Of a stretch of DNA of 8,216 nucleotides, positions 1 to 5,860 are shown in pieces. A program made the position numbers and the translations under genes. Each line of letters opens with the position of its first letter. The first letter of the stretch is position 1. The notes beneath the pieces were generated by a model. The model made no database searches, had not been told where the DNA came from, and worked only from the letters and a program-made list of their open reading frames with translations. Origin of the DNA: an uncultured Oscillospiraceae bacterium (GTDB taxonomy: Bacteria; Bacillota; Clostridia; Oscillospirales; Oscillospiraceae); the NCBI GenBank assembly GCA_934662925.1, contig CAKUKL010000056.1, positions 1 through 8,216 of the forward strand, written 5' to 3'.

Positions 1-435
1 CCGGTGTTCGACGCCATCGACACCGTGGAGCTGTGTGTCCCCGTGTTTGCCGCTATGCTGGACACCCTCACCGTCAAGGAAAAGAACATGGCACGGGCGG
101 CCTCCGGCGGCTTCATCAACGCCACCGACTGCGCCGACTATCTGGTGAAGAAGGGCATGCCCTTCCGGGAGGCCTACATGATCGTGGGCCGGCTGGTGAA
201 CATGTGCATCCGCAGCGGCGAGAGTCTGGACACCCTGCCGCTGAAGGACTTCCGCTCCATCTCCGCCCTGTTCGACGAGGACGTGTACGACGCCCTCCAG
301 CTCAAGACCTGCGTCAACGGCCGCAAGGTCTACGGCGGCCCCTCCGCCGAGAGCGTCCAGACCCAGATCCAGCTCATTGAGGACTTCGTGGCCGCCCGCA
401 GCGGCGCGGACGCGCAAACGGGGGCGACGGTATGA
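1..435 (+). CDS. argH: Argininosuccinate lyase, C-terminal part (5' truncated by window)
   Basis: Argininosuccinate lyase splits argininosuccinate into arginine and fumarate, the last step of arginine synthesis in the cytoplasm. About 144 C-terminal residues are visible, read in frame from base 1; the family is usually about 460 residues, so roughly two thirds lies upstream, including the catalytic serine loop. Recognition rests on the lyase tail pattern: FDAIDTVE near the visible start, then GGFINATDCADYLVKKGMPFREAY (read in two pieces, visible residues 36-59), then the SLKTC/GGP-like region as ALQLKTCVNGRKVYGGP. The His often found after PFR.A is Tyr here, which I take as normal family variation. 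The stop codon overlaps the argC start (ATGA at 432-435), implying cotranscription and translational coupling. The GTG at base 4 is an internal valine codon, not a start. Confidence 0.95.
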   Translation, partial: PVFDAIDTVELCVPVFAAMLDTLTVKEKNMARAASGGFINATDCADYLVKKGMPFREAYMIVGRLVNMCIRSGESLDTLPLKDFRSISALFDEDVYDALQLKTCVNGRKVYGGPSAESVQTQIQLIEDFVAARSGADAQTGATV

Positions 436-1370
436 AGCCAAAGGTCTATATCGACGGTAAGGAGGGCACCACCGGCCTTCAGATCTATGACCGTCTGTCC
501 GCCCGGGAGGACATCGAGCTGCTGCTCATCGACGAGGACAAGCGCAAGGACGCGGACGAGCGAAAAAAGCTTATGGACAGCGCCGACCTTGTGTTCCTCT
601 GCCTGCCGGACGTTGCTGCCATCGAGGCGGTGACGCTGGTGGAAAACCCGAAAACAAAGATCATCGACGCCTCCACCGCCCACCGGACGGCGGAGGGCTG
701 GGTGTACGGCTTCCCGGAGCTGCTGGCCGGTCAGCGCCAGCGGGTGAAATTCGCCCACCGGGTGGCGAACCCCGGCTGCCACGCCACGGGCTTTCTGTCC
801 TCCGTGGCCCCGCTGTCGGCGCTGGGCATCCTGCCCCCCGACTACCCCGTGACCTGTTATTCCCTCACCGGCTACTCCGGCGGCGGAAAAAAGATGATCG
901 CCCAGTATGAGAACGACAAGACCCCGGATCTGTTCAGCCCCCGGACCTATGGCCTGAACCTGAACCACAAGCACCTGCCCGAGATGCAGAAACTGGCGAA
1001 GCTGGACCATCCCCCGGTGTTCTGTCCGGTGGTGGACGACTATTACAAGGGCATGGAGACGGTGGTCATGCTCCACAACCGGCTCCTCCGGGGCACCCCC
1101 ACTGCAGAGGACATCTCCGAGATGCTGGCCTCCTACTACGACGGTCAGGCGGTGGTGCAGGTGGCCCCCTTCGGGGAGCATCCCGCCCAGCTGGCCGCCA
1201 ACGATATGGCGGGGAAGGACGGCCTGCGGCTCATCGTCTGCGGCGACGGGGACCGCACCACCGTGACGGCCCTGTTCGACAATCTGGGCAAGGGCGCTTC
1301 CGGCGCCGCCGTCCAGAACATGAACCTGATGCTGGGGTTTGATGAAACAACGGGGCTCGTTCTGGACTGA
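432..1370 (+). CDS. argC: N-acetyl-gamma-glutamyl-phosphate reductase, type 2 (short form)
   Basis: Reduces N-acetylglutamyl phosphate to N-acetylglutamate semialdehyde with NADPH, the third step of arginine synthesis. The 312-residue product has the length and N-terminus of the short, type 2 ArgC class rather than the longer E. coli-like class. The nucleotide-binding loop is GKEGTTG at residues 9-15, in place of the classical GxxGYxG form. STAHR is at 81-85, and the catalytic cysteine is C116 in NPGCHATGF. Other conserved blocks are GYSGGGKKMI (147-156), NHKHLPE (178-184, likely holding the general-base His) and GKGASGAAVQNMNLMLG near the C-terminus. The start is set by the ATGA overlap with argH; only a weak G-rich Shine-Dalgarno (about 420-424) precedes it, which fits coupling. 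A 140-base spacer follows before argJ. Confidence 0.95.
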   Translation: MKPKVYIDGKEGTTGLQIYDRLSAREDIELLLIDEDKRKDADERKKLMDSADLVFLCLPDVAAIEAVTLVENPKTKIIDASTAHRTAEGWVYGFPELLAGQRQRVKFAHRVANPGCHATGFLSSVAPLSALGILPPDYPVTCYSLTGYSGGGKKMIAQYENDKTPDLFSPRTYGLNLNHKHLPEMQKLAKLDHPPVFCPVVDDYYKGMETVVMLHNRLLRGTPTAEDISEMLASYYDGQAVVQVAPFGEHPAQLAANDMAGKDGLRLIVCGDGDRTTVTALFDNLGKGASGAAVQNMNLMLGFDETTGLVLD

Positions 1371-1384
1371 TATTTTTTCCAGAA
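1360..1384 (+). promoter_or_regulatory. Small hairpin over the argC stop codon
   Basis: TTCTGGA (1360-1366) and TCCAGAA (1378-1384) form a perfect 7-bp inverted repeat with an 11-base loop that holds most of the argC stop codon and a run of six T. The T-run is inside the loop, not after the stem, so it does not look like an intrinsic terminator. Its role, if any, is unknown; chance is possible. Confidence 0.3.
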
Positions 1385-1390
1385 ATCGAA

Positions 1391-1428
1391 CCCGGGCTTT
1401 GACGAAGCCCGGGAGCATCCTTTATAAT
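1391..1428 (+). promoter_or_regulatory. Candidate internal promoter before argJ, with a palindrome around the -35
   Basis: TTGACG (1399-1404; five of six bases match the -35 consensus) is followed after 18 bases by a perfect TATAAT (1423-1428). Transcription would start near 1435, giving a leader of about 75 bases before argJ. The -35 sits in the centre of a perfect 9-bp inverted repeat: CCCGGGCTT (1391-1399), five-base loop, AAGCCCGGG (1405-1413). This could be a repressor operator, or a hairpin in read-through RNA. No T-run follows the stem, so termination is unlikely. The repeat does not resemble ArgR/AhrC, CodY, GlnR or Rex sites that I know. The promoter hexamers are seen directly; activity is inferred. 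Confidence 0.6.
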
Positions 1429-1438
1429 GAAAGCAATG

Positions 1439-1500
1439 GGGCCGCCAGCGCGGCCCGTGACGGGTGCCGGAGGCGCAGCCGCGGCACGAGATCAAAGGAG
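1439..1500 (+). promoter_or_regulatory. Structured 5' leader of argJ with two hairpins and the ribosome-binding site
   Basis: The first hairpin has the stem GGGCCGC (1439-1445) / GCGGCCC (1450-1456) with a four-base loop. The second has an outer stem GTGCCG (1464-1469) / CGGCAC (1482-1487) and an inner stem GGC (1472-1474) / GCC (1478-1480). A competing hairpin, CCCG (1454-1457) / CGGG (1461-1464), would break the first two apart. The Shine-Dalgarno AAAGGAG (1494-1500) lies 6 bases after the second hairpin and 10 bases before the argJ ATG. No T-box motif or riboswitch class that I can recognise is present. Confidence 0.4.
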
Positions 1501-1510
1501 TTGTCTGTAT

Positions 1511-2761
1511 ATGAAAACCATTTCCGGCGGCGTGTGCGCCCCCAAGGGCTTTAAGGCGTCCGGCGTGTACTGCGGCGTGAAGAGCGGCCATGCCGACGCG
1601 CCCCAGACCGTTCTGCCCTCCGCCAAACACAAGAGCGACCTTGCCATGATCCTGTCCGACTGCGAGTGCACCGCCGCGGCGGTCTACACCCTCAACCGGG
1701 TGAAGGCCGCGCCGCTTTACATCACCATGGACCATCTGGAGGACGGCGTGTGCCGTGGCGTCATCGCCAACAGCGGCAACGCCAACGCCTGCGCCCCCGA
1801 AAGCCACGAGAACGCTGAGAAGATGAGCGAGCTTGCCGCGGCGGCCACCGGCCTGAAGGCCGCGGACTTCGTGGTGGCGTCCACCGGTGTCATCGGCCAG
1901 ACCCTGAACATCGCCGCCGTTGAGAAGGGCGTGGGCCCGCTGACCGAGGGCCTGAGCTATGACGGCTCCGACGCGGCGGCTACCGCCATCATGACCACTG
2001 ACACGGTGAAGAAGGAGACCGCCGTCACCCTGACCATCGGCGGCAAGGCCGTCACCATCGGCGCCATCGCCAAGGGTTCCGGTATGATCCACCCCAACAT
2101 GGGCACCATGCTGTGCTTCATCACCACCGACTGTGCCATCACCCACGACATGCTTCAGGAGGCCCTTCACGAGATCGTCCCCCGCACCTTCAACCGCGTC
2201 ACCGTGGACGGCGACACCTCCACTAACGACATGTGCGTCGTCATGGCCAACGGCATGGCGGGCAACCCCCTCATCGAGTGGAAGGACGACGACTACACCA
2301 TCTTTGAAAAGGCACTCCATCAGGTGTGCGAGCACATGGCCCGCTCCATCGCCGCCGACGGCGAGGGCGCGTCCCGCCTCGTGACCTGCACCGTCACCCG
2401 CGCCCGCAGCGAGGAGTCCGCCGAGCGCCTTGCCAAGGCCGTGGTGGGTTCCTCTCTGGTGAAGGCAGCCATGTTCGGCGCGGATGCCAACTGGGGCCGC
2501 GTTCTCTGCGCCATGGGCTACTCCAAAGCTCCCTTCCGCCCTGAGTATGTGGACATCAAATTTTCCTCCATTCTGGGCGAAGTGCTGGTCTGCGAAAAGG
2601 GCACCGGCCTTGACTTCGACGAGGACCTTGCCAAAAAGATCCTCTCTCAGGACGAAGTGGTCATCGACGTCTGCCTGAATGAGGGAGAGCACGGGGCGAC
2701 GTGCTGGGGATGCGACTTAACATACGAATACGTTAAGATAAACGGAGATTACAGATCCTGA
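1511..2761 (+). CDS. argJ: Glutamate N-acetyltransferase / ornithine acetyltransferase
   Basis: Transfers the acetyl group of N-acetylornithine to glutamate, giving ornithine and recycling N-acetylglutamate; many members can also use acetyl-CoA and so do the first step as well. The 416-residue product has GVCAPKGF at 7-14, the ASTGVIG block at 123-129 (T125-G126 as likely oxyanion hole), and the self-cleavage region KGSGMIHPNMGTML, with T199 as the expected nucleophile released by cleavage between G198 and T199. Ala is usual before that Thr. Later blocks are TVDGDTSTND, GADANWGR and the C-terminal WGCDLTYEYVKINGDYR. The start at 1511 is chosen because a strong Shine-Dalgarno lies just upstream; a longer in-frame reading from 1427 would place the start on the -10 box and add a non-conserved 28 residues. 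It sits 23 bases before argB. Confidence 0.96.
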   Translation: MKTISGGVCAPKGFKASGVYCGVKSGHADAPQTVLPSAKHKSDLAMILSDCECTAAAVYTLNRVKAAPLYITMDHLEDGVCRGVIANSGNANACAPESHENAEKMSELAAAATGLKAADFVVASTGVIGQTLNIAAVEKGVGPLTEGLSYDGSDAAATAIMTTDTVKKETAVTLTIGGKAVTIGAIAKGSGMIHPNMGTMLCFITTDCAITHDMLQEALHEIVPRTFNRVTVDGDTSTNDMCVVMANGMAGNPLIEWKDDDYTIFEKALHQVCEHMARSIAADGEGASRLVTCTVTRARSEESAERLAKAVVGSSLVKAAMFGADANWGRVLCAMGYSKAPFRPEYVDIKFSSILGEVLVCEKGTGLDFDEDLAKKILSQDEVVIDVCLNEGEHGATCWGCDLTYEYVKINGDYRS

Positions 2762-2784
2762 ACTTTTGAACGAAGGTGTTCCTA

Positions 2785-3642
2785 ATGGCTTATTCACTGG
2801 TAGACCGGGCGCAGGTGCTGGCCGAAGCCCTGCCCTACATTCAGAAATACAGCGGCAAGACCATCGTGGTCAAATACGGCGGCAACGCCATGGTGTCCGA
2901 GGAGCTGCGCCGGGCCGTCATTTCCGACATCGTGCTGCTCTCCCTTGTCGGTATCCGGGTGGTGGTAGTCCACGGCGGCGGGCCGGAGATCAACGACATG
3001 CTCCGGAAGATCGGCAAGGAATCCAGGTTTGTGGACGGCCTGCGGTATACCGATGAGGAGACCATGGACATCGTCCAGCAGGTGCTGTGCGGCAAGGTCA
3101 ACAAGGACCTTGTGGCCCTCATCAACCGTCAGGGCGGCCGGGCCGTGGGCCTGTGCGGCATGGACGACGGGCTTATCCGGGCGGTGCGTCTGGACGAAAA
3201 ATACGGCCTTGTGGGCGAGGTCACCGAGGTGAACCCCCAGCCGGTGTTCGACTGCATGGAGAACGGCTATATCCCTGTGGTGTCCACCGTGGCGCAGGGG
3301 ATGGACGCGGACACCGCCTACAACATCAACGCCGACACCGCGGCGGCCAAGCTGGCGGTGGCCCTCCACGCGGAAAAGCTTATCCTGCTCACCGACGTTC
3401 GGGGCCTGCTGCGCGACCCGTCGGATGAGGAGACCCTCATCCATCAGGCCCGGGTGTCCGAGATCCCGGGGCTTATCAAGGACGGCGTCATCAAGGGCGG
3501 CATGATCCCCAAGATCGACTGTTCCGTGGAGGCGGTGCGCTCCGGTGTCCACTCCACCGTCATTCTGGACGGCCGTATCCCCCACTCCATCCTCATCGAA
3601 CTGCTGTCCGACGAGGGTGTTGGGACGATGCTAATACAATAA
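2785..3642 (+). CDS. argB: Acetylglutamate kinase
   Basis: Phosphorylates N-acetylglutamate with ATP, the second step of arginine synthesis and the usual point of control. The 285-residue protein is of the amino acid kinase fold: KYGGNAM at 30-36 (K30 for phosphate binding), HGGGPEI at 63-69 for acetylglutamate and phosphate, RFVDGLR at 81-87, NINADTAAA at 180-188, and KGGMIPK at 237-243 for nucleotide binding. Before the first kinase strand lies a helix-like N-terminal extension of about 20 residues. In this family such an extension, with a length near 285, marks hexameric enzymes inhibited by arginine, unlike the shorter E. coli form; feedback control here is therefore inferred. The ATG at 2785 is preferred over a GTG nine bases earlier because AAGG (2773-2776) is 8 bases from it. 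Confidence 0.96.
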   Translation: MAYSLVDRAQVLAEALPYIQKYSGKTIVVKYGGNAMVSEELRRAVISDIVLLSLVGIRVVVVHGGGPEINDMLRKIGKESRFVDGLRYTDEETMDIVQQVLCGKVNKDLVALINRQGGRAVGLCGMDDGLIRAVRLDEKYGLVGEVTEVNPQPVFDCMENGYIPVVSTVAQGMDADTAYNINADTAAAKLAVALHAEKLILLTDVRGLLRDPSDEETLIHQARVSEIPGLIKDGVIKGGMIPKIDCSVEAVRSGVHSTVILDGRIPHSILIELLSDEGVGTMLIQ

Positions 3643-3655
3643 GGAGGGCAAATAC

Positions 3656-4837
3656 ATGACCTTTGAAGAACTCAAGGCGCTGGACGAGCAGTATGTCCTC
3701 CAGACATACGGCCGGAATCCCATCGCCATTGACCACGGCCGCGGGGCCACTCTGTACGATCTGGATGGCAGGGAATACATCGACTTCACCGCCGGCATCG
3801 GCGTCAACTCCGTGGGCACCGCCAACCCCAAGTGGCAGGCGGCCATCGCGGAGCAGGCGGCCAAGCTGGGGCACATCTCCAACCTGTTCTACACCCAGCC
3901 CTGTGTGCTGCTGGCGAAGAAGCTGTGCACCCGCTCCGGCATGGCGGCGGCCTTCTTCGGTAACTCCGGCGCCGAGGCCAACGAGGGCATCATCAAGCTG
4001 GCCCGGAAGTATTCCTTTGACAAATACGGCGCGGGCCGGGGGACGGTCATTACCCTGAACCACTCCTTCCATGGCCGCACCATCACCACGCTGGCCGCCA
4101 CCGGTCAGGACGTGTTCCATAACTATTTCTTCCCCTTCACCGAGGGCTTCCGCTACGCAGACCCCACGCTGGACAGCGTGCAGGAGGTGGCGGGCCACGA
4201 CGTGTGCGCCGTCATGCTGGAGCTGGTGCAGGGCGAGGGCGGCGTGCTGCCCATGGAGCCGGAATTCGTCGCCGGGCTTGCAAAGCTCTGCGAGGAGCGT
4301 GACTGGCTGCTGCTGGTGGACGAGGTGCAGACCGGCATCGGCCGCACCGGCTCCCTGTTCTGCTTCCAGCAGTTCGGCATTTTGCCCGACGCCTGCTCCT
4401 TTGCCAAGGGTATCGCGGGCGGCCTGCCCATGGGCGGCTTCCTCGTGAACGAGAAGTGCCGGAAGGTCCTCGGCCCCGGCCAGCACGCCACCACCTTCGG
4501 CGGCAACCCGGTGTGCGCCGCCGCGGGCTGCGCCGTGCTGGACATTCTGGACGACGCCGTCATGGAGGACGTGAAGAAAAAGGGCGCCTATATCCGGGAA
4601 TCCATTGAGGCCATGGAGCTGCCCTGCCTCGGCAAGACCCGGGGCATGGGCCTGATGATTGGCGTGGCTGTGGCGGACGGATATTCCAATAAGGACCTGT
4701 GCGCCCGGCTCAACAGCGCGGGCCTGCTGTCCCTGACCGCCGGGCCGGGGCTGCGGTTCCTGCCGCCGCTGACCATCACTATGGAAGAGATCGACAAGGG
4801 CCTTGCCATCCTGAAGGATGCGCTGAGCCGCGTATAA
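3656..4837 (+). CDS. argD: Acetylornithine aminotransferase
   Basis: A class III PLP-dependent aminotransferase that converts N-acetylglutamate semialdehyde and glutamate to N-acetylornithine and 2-oxoglutarate. The length (393 residues) is normal. FFGNSGAEANE (100-110) and the HSFHGRT block (136-142) bind the cofactor phosphate and ring; DEVQTGIGRTG (222-232) holds the Asp that pairs with the pyridine nitrogen; K251 in SFAKGIAGG is the Schiff-base lysine; ATTFGGNP (278-285) closes the site. Its place between argB and argF separates it from the closely related ornithine, GABA and succinylornithine enzymes. The Shine-Dalgarno GGAGGG (3643-3648) begins directly after the argB TAA stop and is 7 bases from the ATG, the strongest such site in the cluster. 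Confidence 0.95.
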   Translation: MTFEELKALDEQYVLQTYGRNPIAIDHGRGATLYDLDGREYIDFTAGIGVNSVGTANPKWQAAIAEQAAKLGHISNLFYTQPCVLLAKKLCTRSGMAAAFFGNSGAEANEGIIKLARKYSFDKYGAGRGTVITLNHSFHGRTITTLAATGQDVFHNYFFPFTEGFRYADPTLDSVQEVAGHDVCAVMLELVQGEGGVLPMEPEFVAGLAKLCEERDWLLLVDEVQTGIGRTGSLFCFQQFGILPDACSFAKGIAGGLPMGGFLVNEKCRKVLGPGQHATTFGGNPVCAAAGCAVLDILDDAVMEDVKKKGAYIRESIEAMELPCLGKTRGMGLMIGVAVADGYSNKDLCARLNSAGLLSLTAGPGLRFLPPLTITMEEIDKGLAILKDALSRV

Positions 4838-4852
4838 AAGGGGAGAGAGACG

Positions 4853-5767
4853 ATGAAAAAAGACCTGCTCAAGCTGCTGGACCTGACCAGGGAGGACATC
4901 ACCGAGATCCTGGACACGGCAGATCAGATGAAATACAGCCAGAAGCACGGCATTGCCCACGACTATCTCAAGGGCAAGACGCTGGCCATGATCTTCGAGA
5001 AGAATTCCACCCGCACCCGCGTGTCCTTTGAGGTGGGCATGTACCAGCTGGGCGGCCACGCCCTGTTCCTCTCCGGCAAGGAGAGTCAGATCGGCCGGGG
5101 CGAGCCGGTGGAGGACACCGCCCGGGTGCTCAGCCGCTACTGCGACGGCATTATGATCCGCACCTACGCCCAGAAAGAGGTGGAGGATCTGGCAAAGTAC
5201 GCCTCCATCCCCGTTATCAACGGCCTGACGGACTTCTGCCACCCCTGTCAGGTGCTGGCCGACCTGATGACCGTCCGGGAGAAGCAGACCCGGCTGGATG
5301 GCCTGAAGCTGGCCTTCATCGGCGACGGCAACAACATGGCCAACTCCCTCATCGTGGGCGGCCTGAAGTGCGGCATGGATGTGTCCGTGGCCTGCCCGGA
5401 GGGGTATGACCCCGATCCCGAGGTGCTGGCCTTTGCCAGAACCGTCATCGACGCGAAGTTCGAGCTGTGCCGCGCCCCCGCCGACGCCGTCAAGGATGCC
5501 GACGTGGTGGTCACCGACGTGTGGGCGTCCATGGGTCAGGAGGAGGAGAAGGCTGTCCGGGAGAAGGCCTTCGCCGGTTACTGCGTGGACGAGAAGCTCA
5601 TGGAGCTGGCCCATCCCGGCTGCATGGTGCAGCACTGCCTGCCTGCCCACCGGGGGGAGGAGATCAGCGCGGGTGTGTTCGAGGCCCACGCCGACGAGAT
5701 CTTTGAGGAGGCTGAGAACCGGCTCCACGCCCAGAAGGCGGTCATGTACCTGCTGATGAAGGATTGA
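4853..5767 (+). CDS. argF: Ornithine carbamoyltransferase
   Basis: Makes citrulline from ornithine and carbamoyl phosphate. The 304-residue product has the carbamoyl-phosphate loop STRTR at 52-56, HPCQ at 130-133, the DVWASMGQE block at 222-230 (the SMG loop that binds ornithine) and HCLPAHRGEEI at 261-271. The SMG loop and a normal HCLP motif argue for the ornithine enzyme rather than aspartate, putrescine, or acetylornithine carbamoyltransferases. Its place in a biosynthetic operon with no arginine deiminase or carbamate kinase nearby argues for the anabolic form. AGGGGAG (4839-4845) lies 7 bases before the ATG. It is the last gene of the cluster and is followed by a strong terminator. Confidence 0.96.
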   Translation: MKKDLLKLLDLTREDITEILDTADQMKYSQKHGIAHDYLKGKTLAMIFEKNSTRTRVSFEVGMYQLGGHALFLSGKESQIGRGEPVEDTARVLSRYCDGIMIRTYAQKEVEDLAKYASIPVINGLTDFCHPCQVLADLMTVREKQTRLDGLKLAFIGDGNNMANSLIVGGLKCGMDVSVACPEGYDPDPEVLAFARTVIDAKFELCRAPADAVKDADVVVTDVWASMGQEEEKAVREKAFAGYCVDEKLMELAHPGCMVQHCLPAHRGEEISAGVFEAHADEIFEEAENRLHAQKAVMYLLMKD

Positions 5768-5791
5768 CAGCGAATAAAATCGTTTGAAAGT

Positions 5792-5837
5792 TGCGAAAAA
5801 CCGATGAAAAGCACGCGCTTTTCATCGGTTTTTCGCA
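5792..5837. terminator. Two-way intrinsic terminator between argF and the lipoprotein gene
   Basis: A perfect 21-bp inverted repeat (arms 5792-5812 and 5817-5837) closes on the four-base loop ACGC. Read on the + strand, the core stem CCGATGAAAAGC / GCTTTTCATCGG is followed by five T. Because the outer arms are A5 and T5, the same form (stem then TTTTT) appears on the - strand, so it can end argF and the converging lipoprotein gene alike. Confidence 0.9.
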
Positions 5838-5854
5838 TTTGAATCAATTCAAAT
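5837..5854. repeat. AT-rich palindrome beside the terminator
   Basis: ATTTGAAT and ATTCAAAT are perfect 8-base arms around a central CA. It abuts the terminator stem and ends 6 bases from the lipoprotein stop codon. The half-sites resemble Arg-box halves (TGAAT / ATTCA), but are 2 bases apart instead of 4 and lie past the end of the operon. It may add to transcription termination of the - strand gene or bind a protein; function unknown. Confidence 0.35.
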
Positions 5855-5860
5855 CAGGGC

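Noticed and set aside
1372..1386. CodY-like box in ATTTTTTCCAGAAAT
   Set aside because: Matches the AATTTTCWGAAAATT consensus at only 9 of 15 positions and the centre is wrong.
330..1418. A 362-codon open frame on the - strand opposite argC
   Set aside because: Shadow of argC with His/Gly/Val-rich composition and no recognisable motif.
1391..1423. The CCCGGGCTT palindrome as an intrinsic terminator after argC
   Set aside because: The stem is strong enough but is followed by AGCATCCTTT, without the required T-run.
1427..1510. Upstream extension of ArgJ from the ATG at 1427
   Set aside because: The ATG overlaps the -10 box, the added 28 residues are low-complexity and not family-like, and the well-placed ribosome site at 1494-1500 points to the ATG at 1511.
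1371..1510. T-box or known riboswitch upstream of argJ
   Set aside because: No T-box antiterminator sequence (GGTGGNACCGCG-like), no terminator after the hairpins, and no riboswitch core that I recognise.
1145..2692. A 515-codon open frame on the - strand opposite argC and argJ
   Set aside because: Same reasons: antisense to conserved genes, biased composition, no domain. It also runs across the argC-argJ promoter and leader.
3593..5728. A 711-codon open frame on the - strand opposite argB (end), argD and argF
   Set aside because: It lies wholly opposite well-conserved genes, is rich in His, Gly, Ala and Val as expected from the complement of GC-rich codons, shows no recognised domain and no ribosome site. 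It is a shadow frame of high-GC DNA.
5837..5854. ArgR (Arg-box) operator
   Set aside because: The TGAAT and ATTCA halves are 2 bases apart instead of 4, and the site is downstream of the operon and its terminator, not near a promoter.
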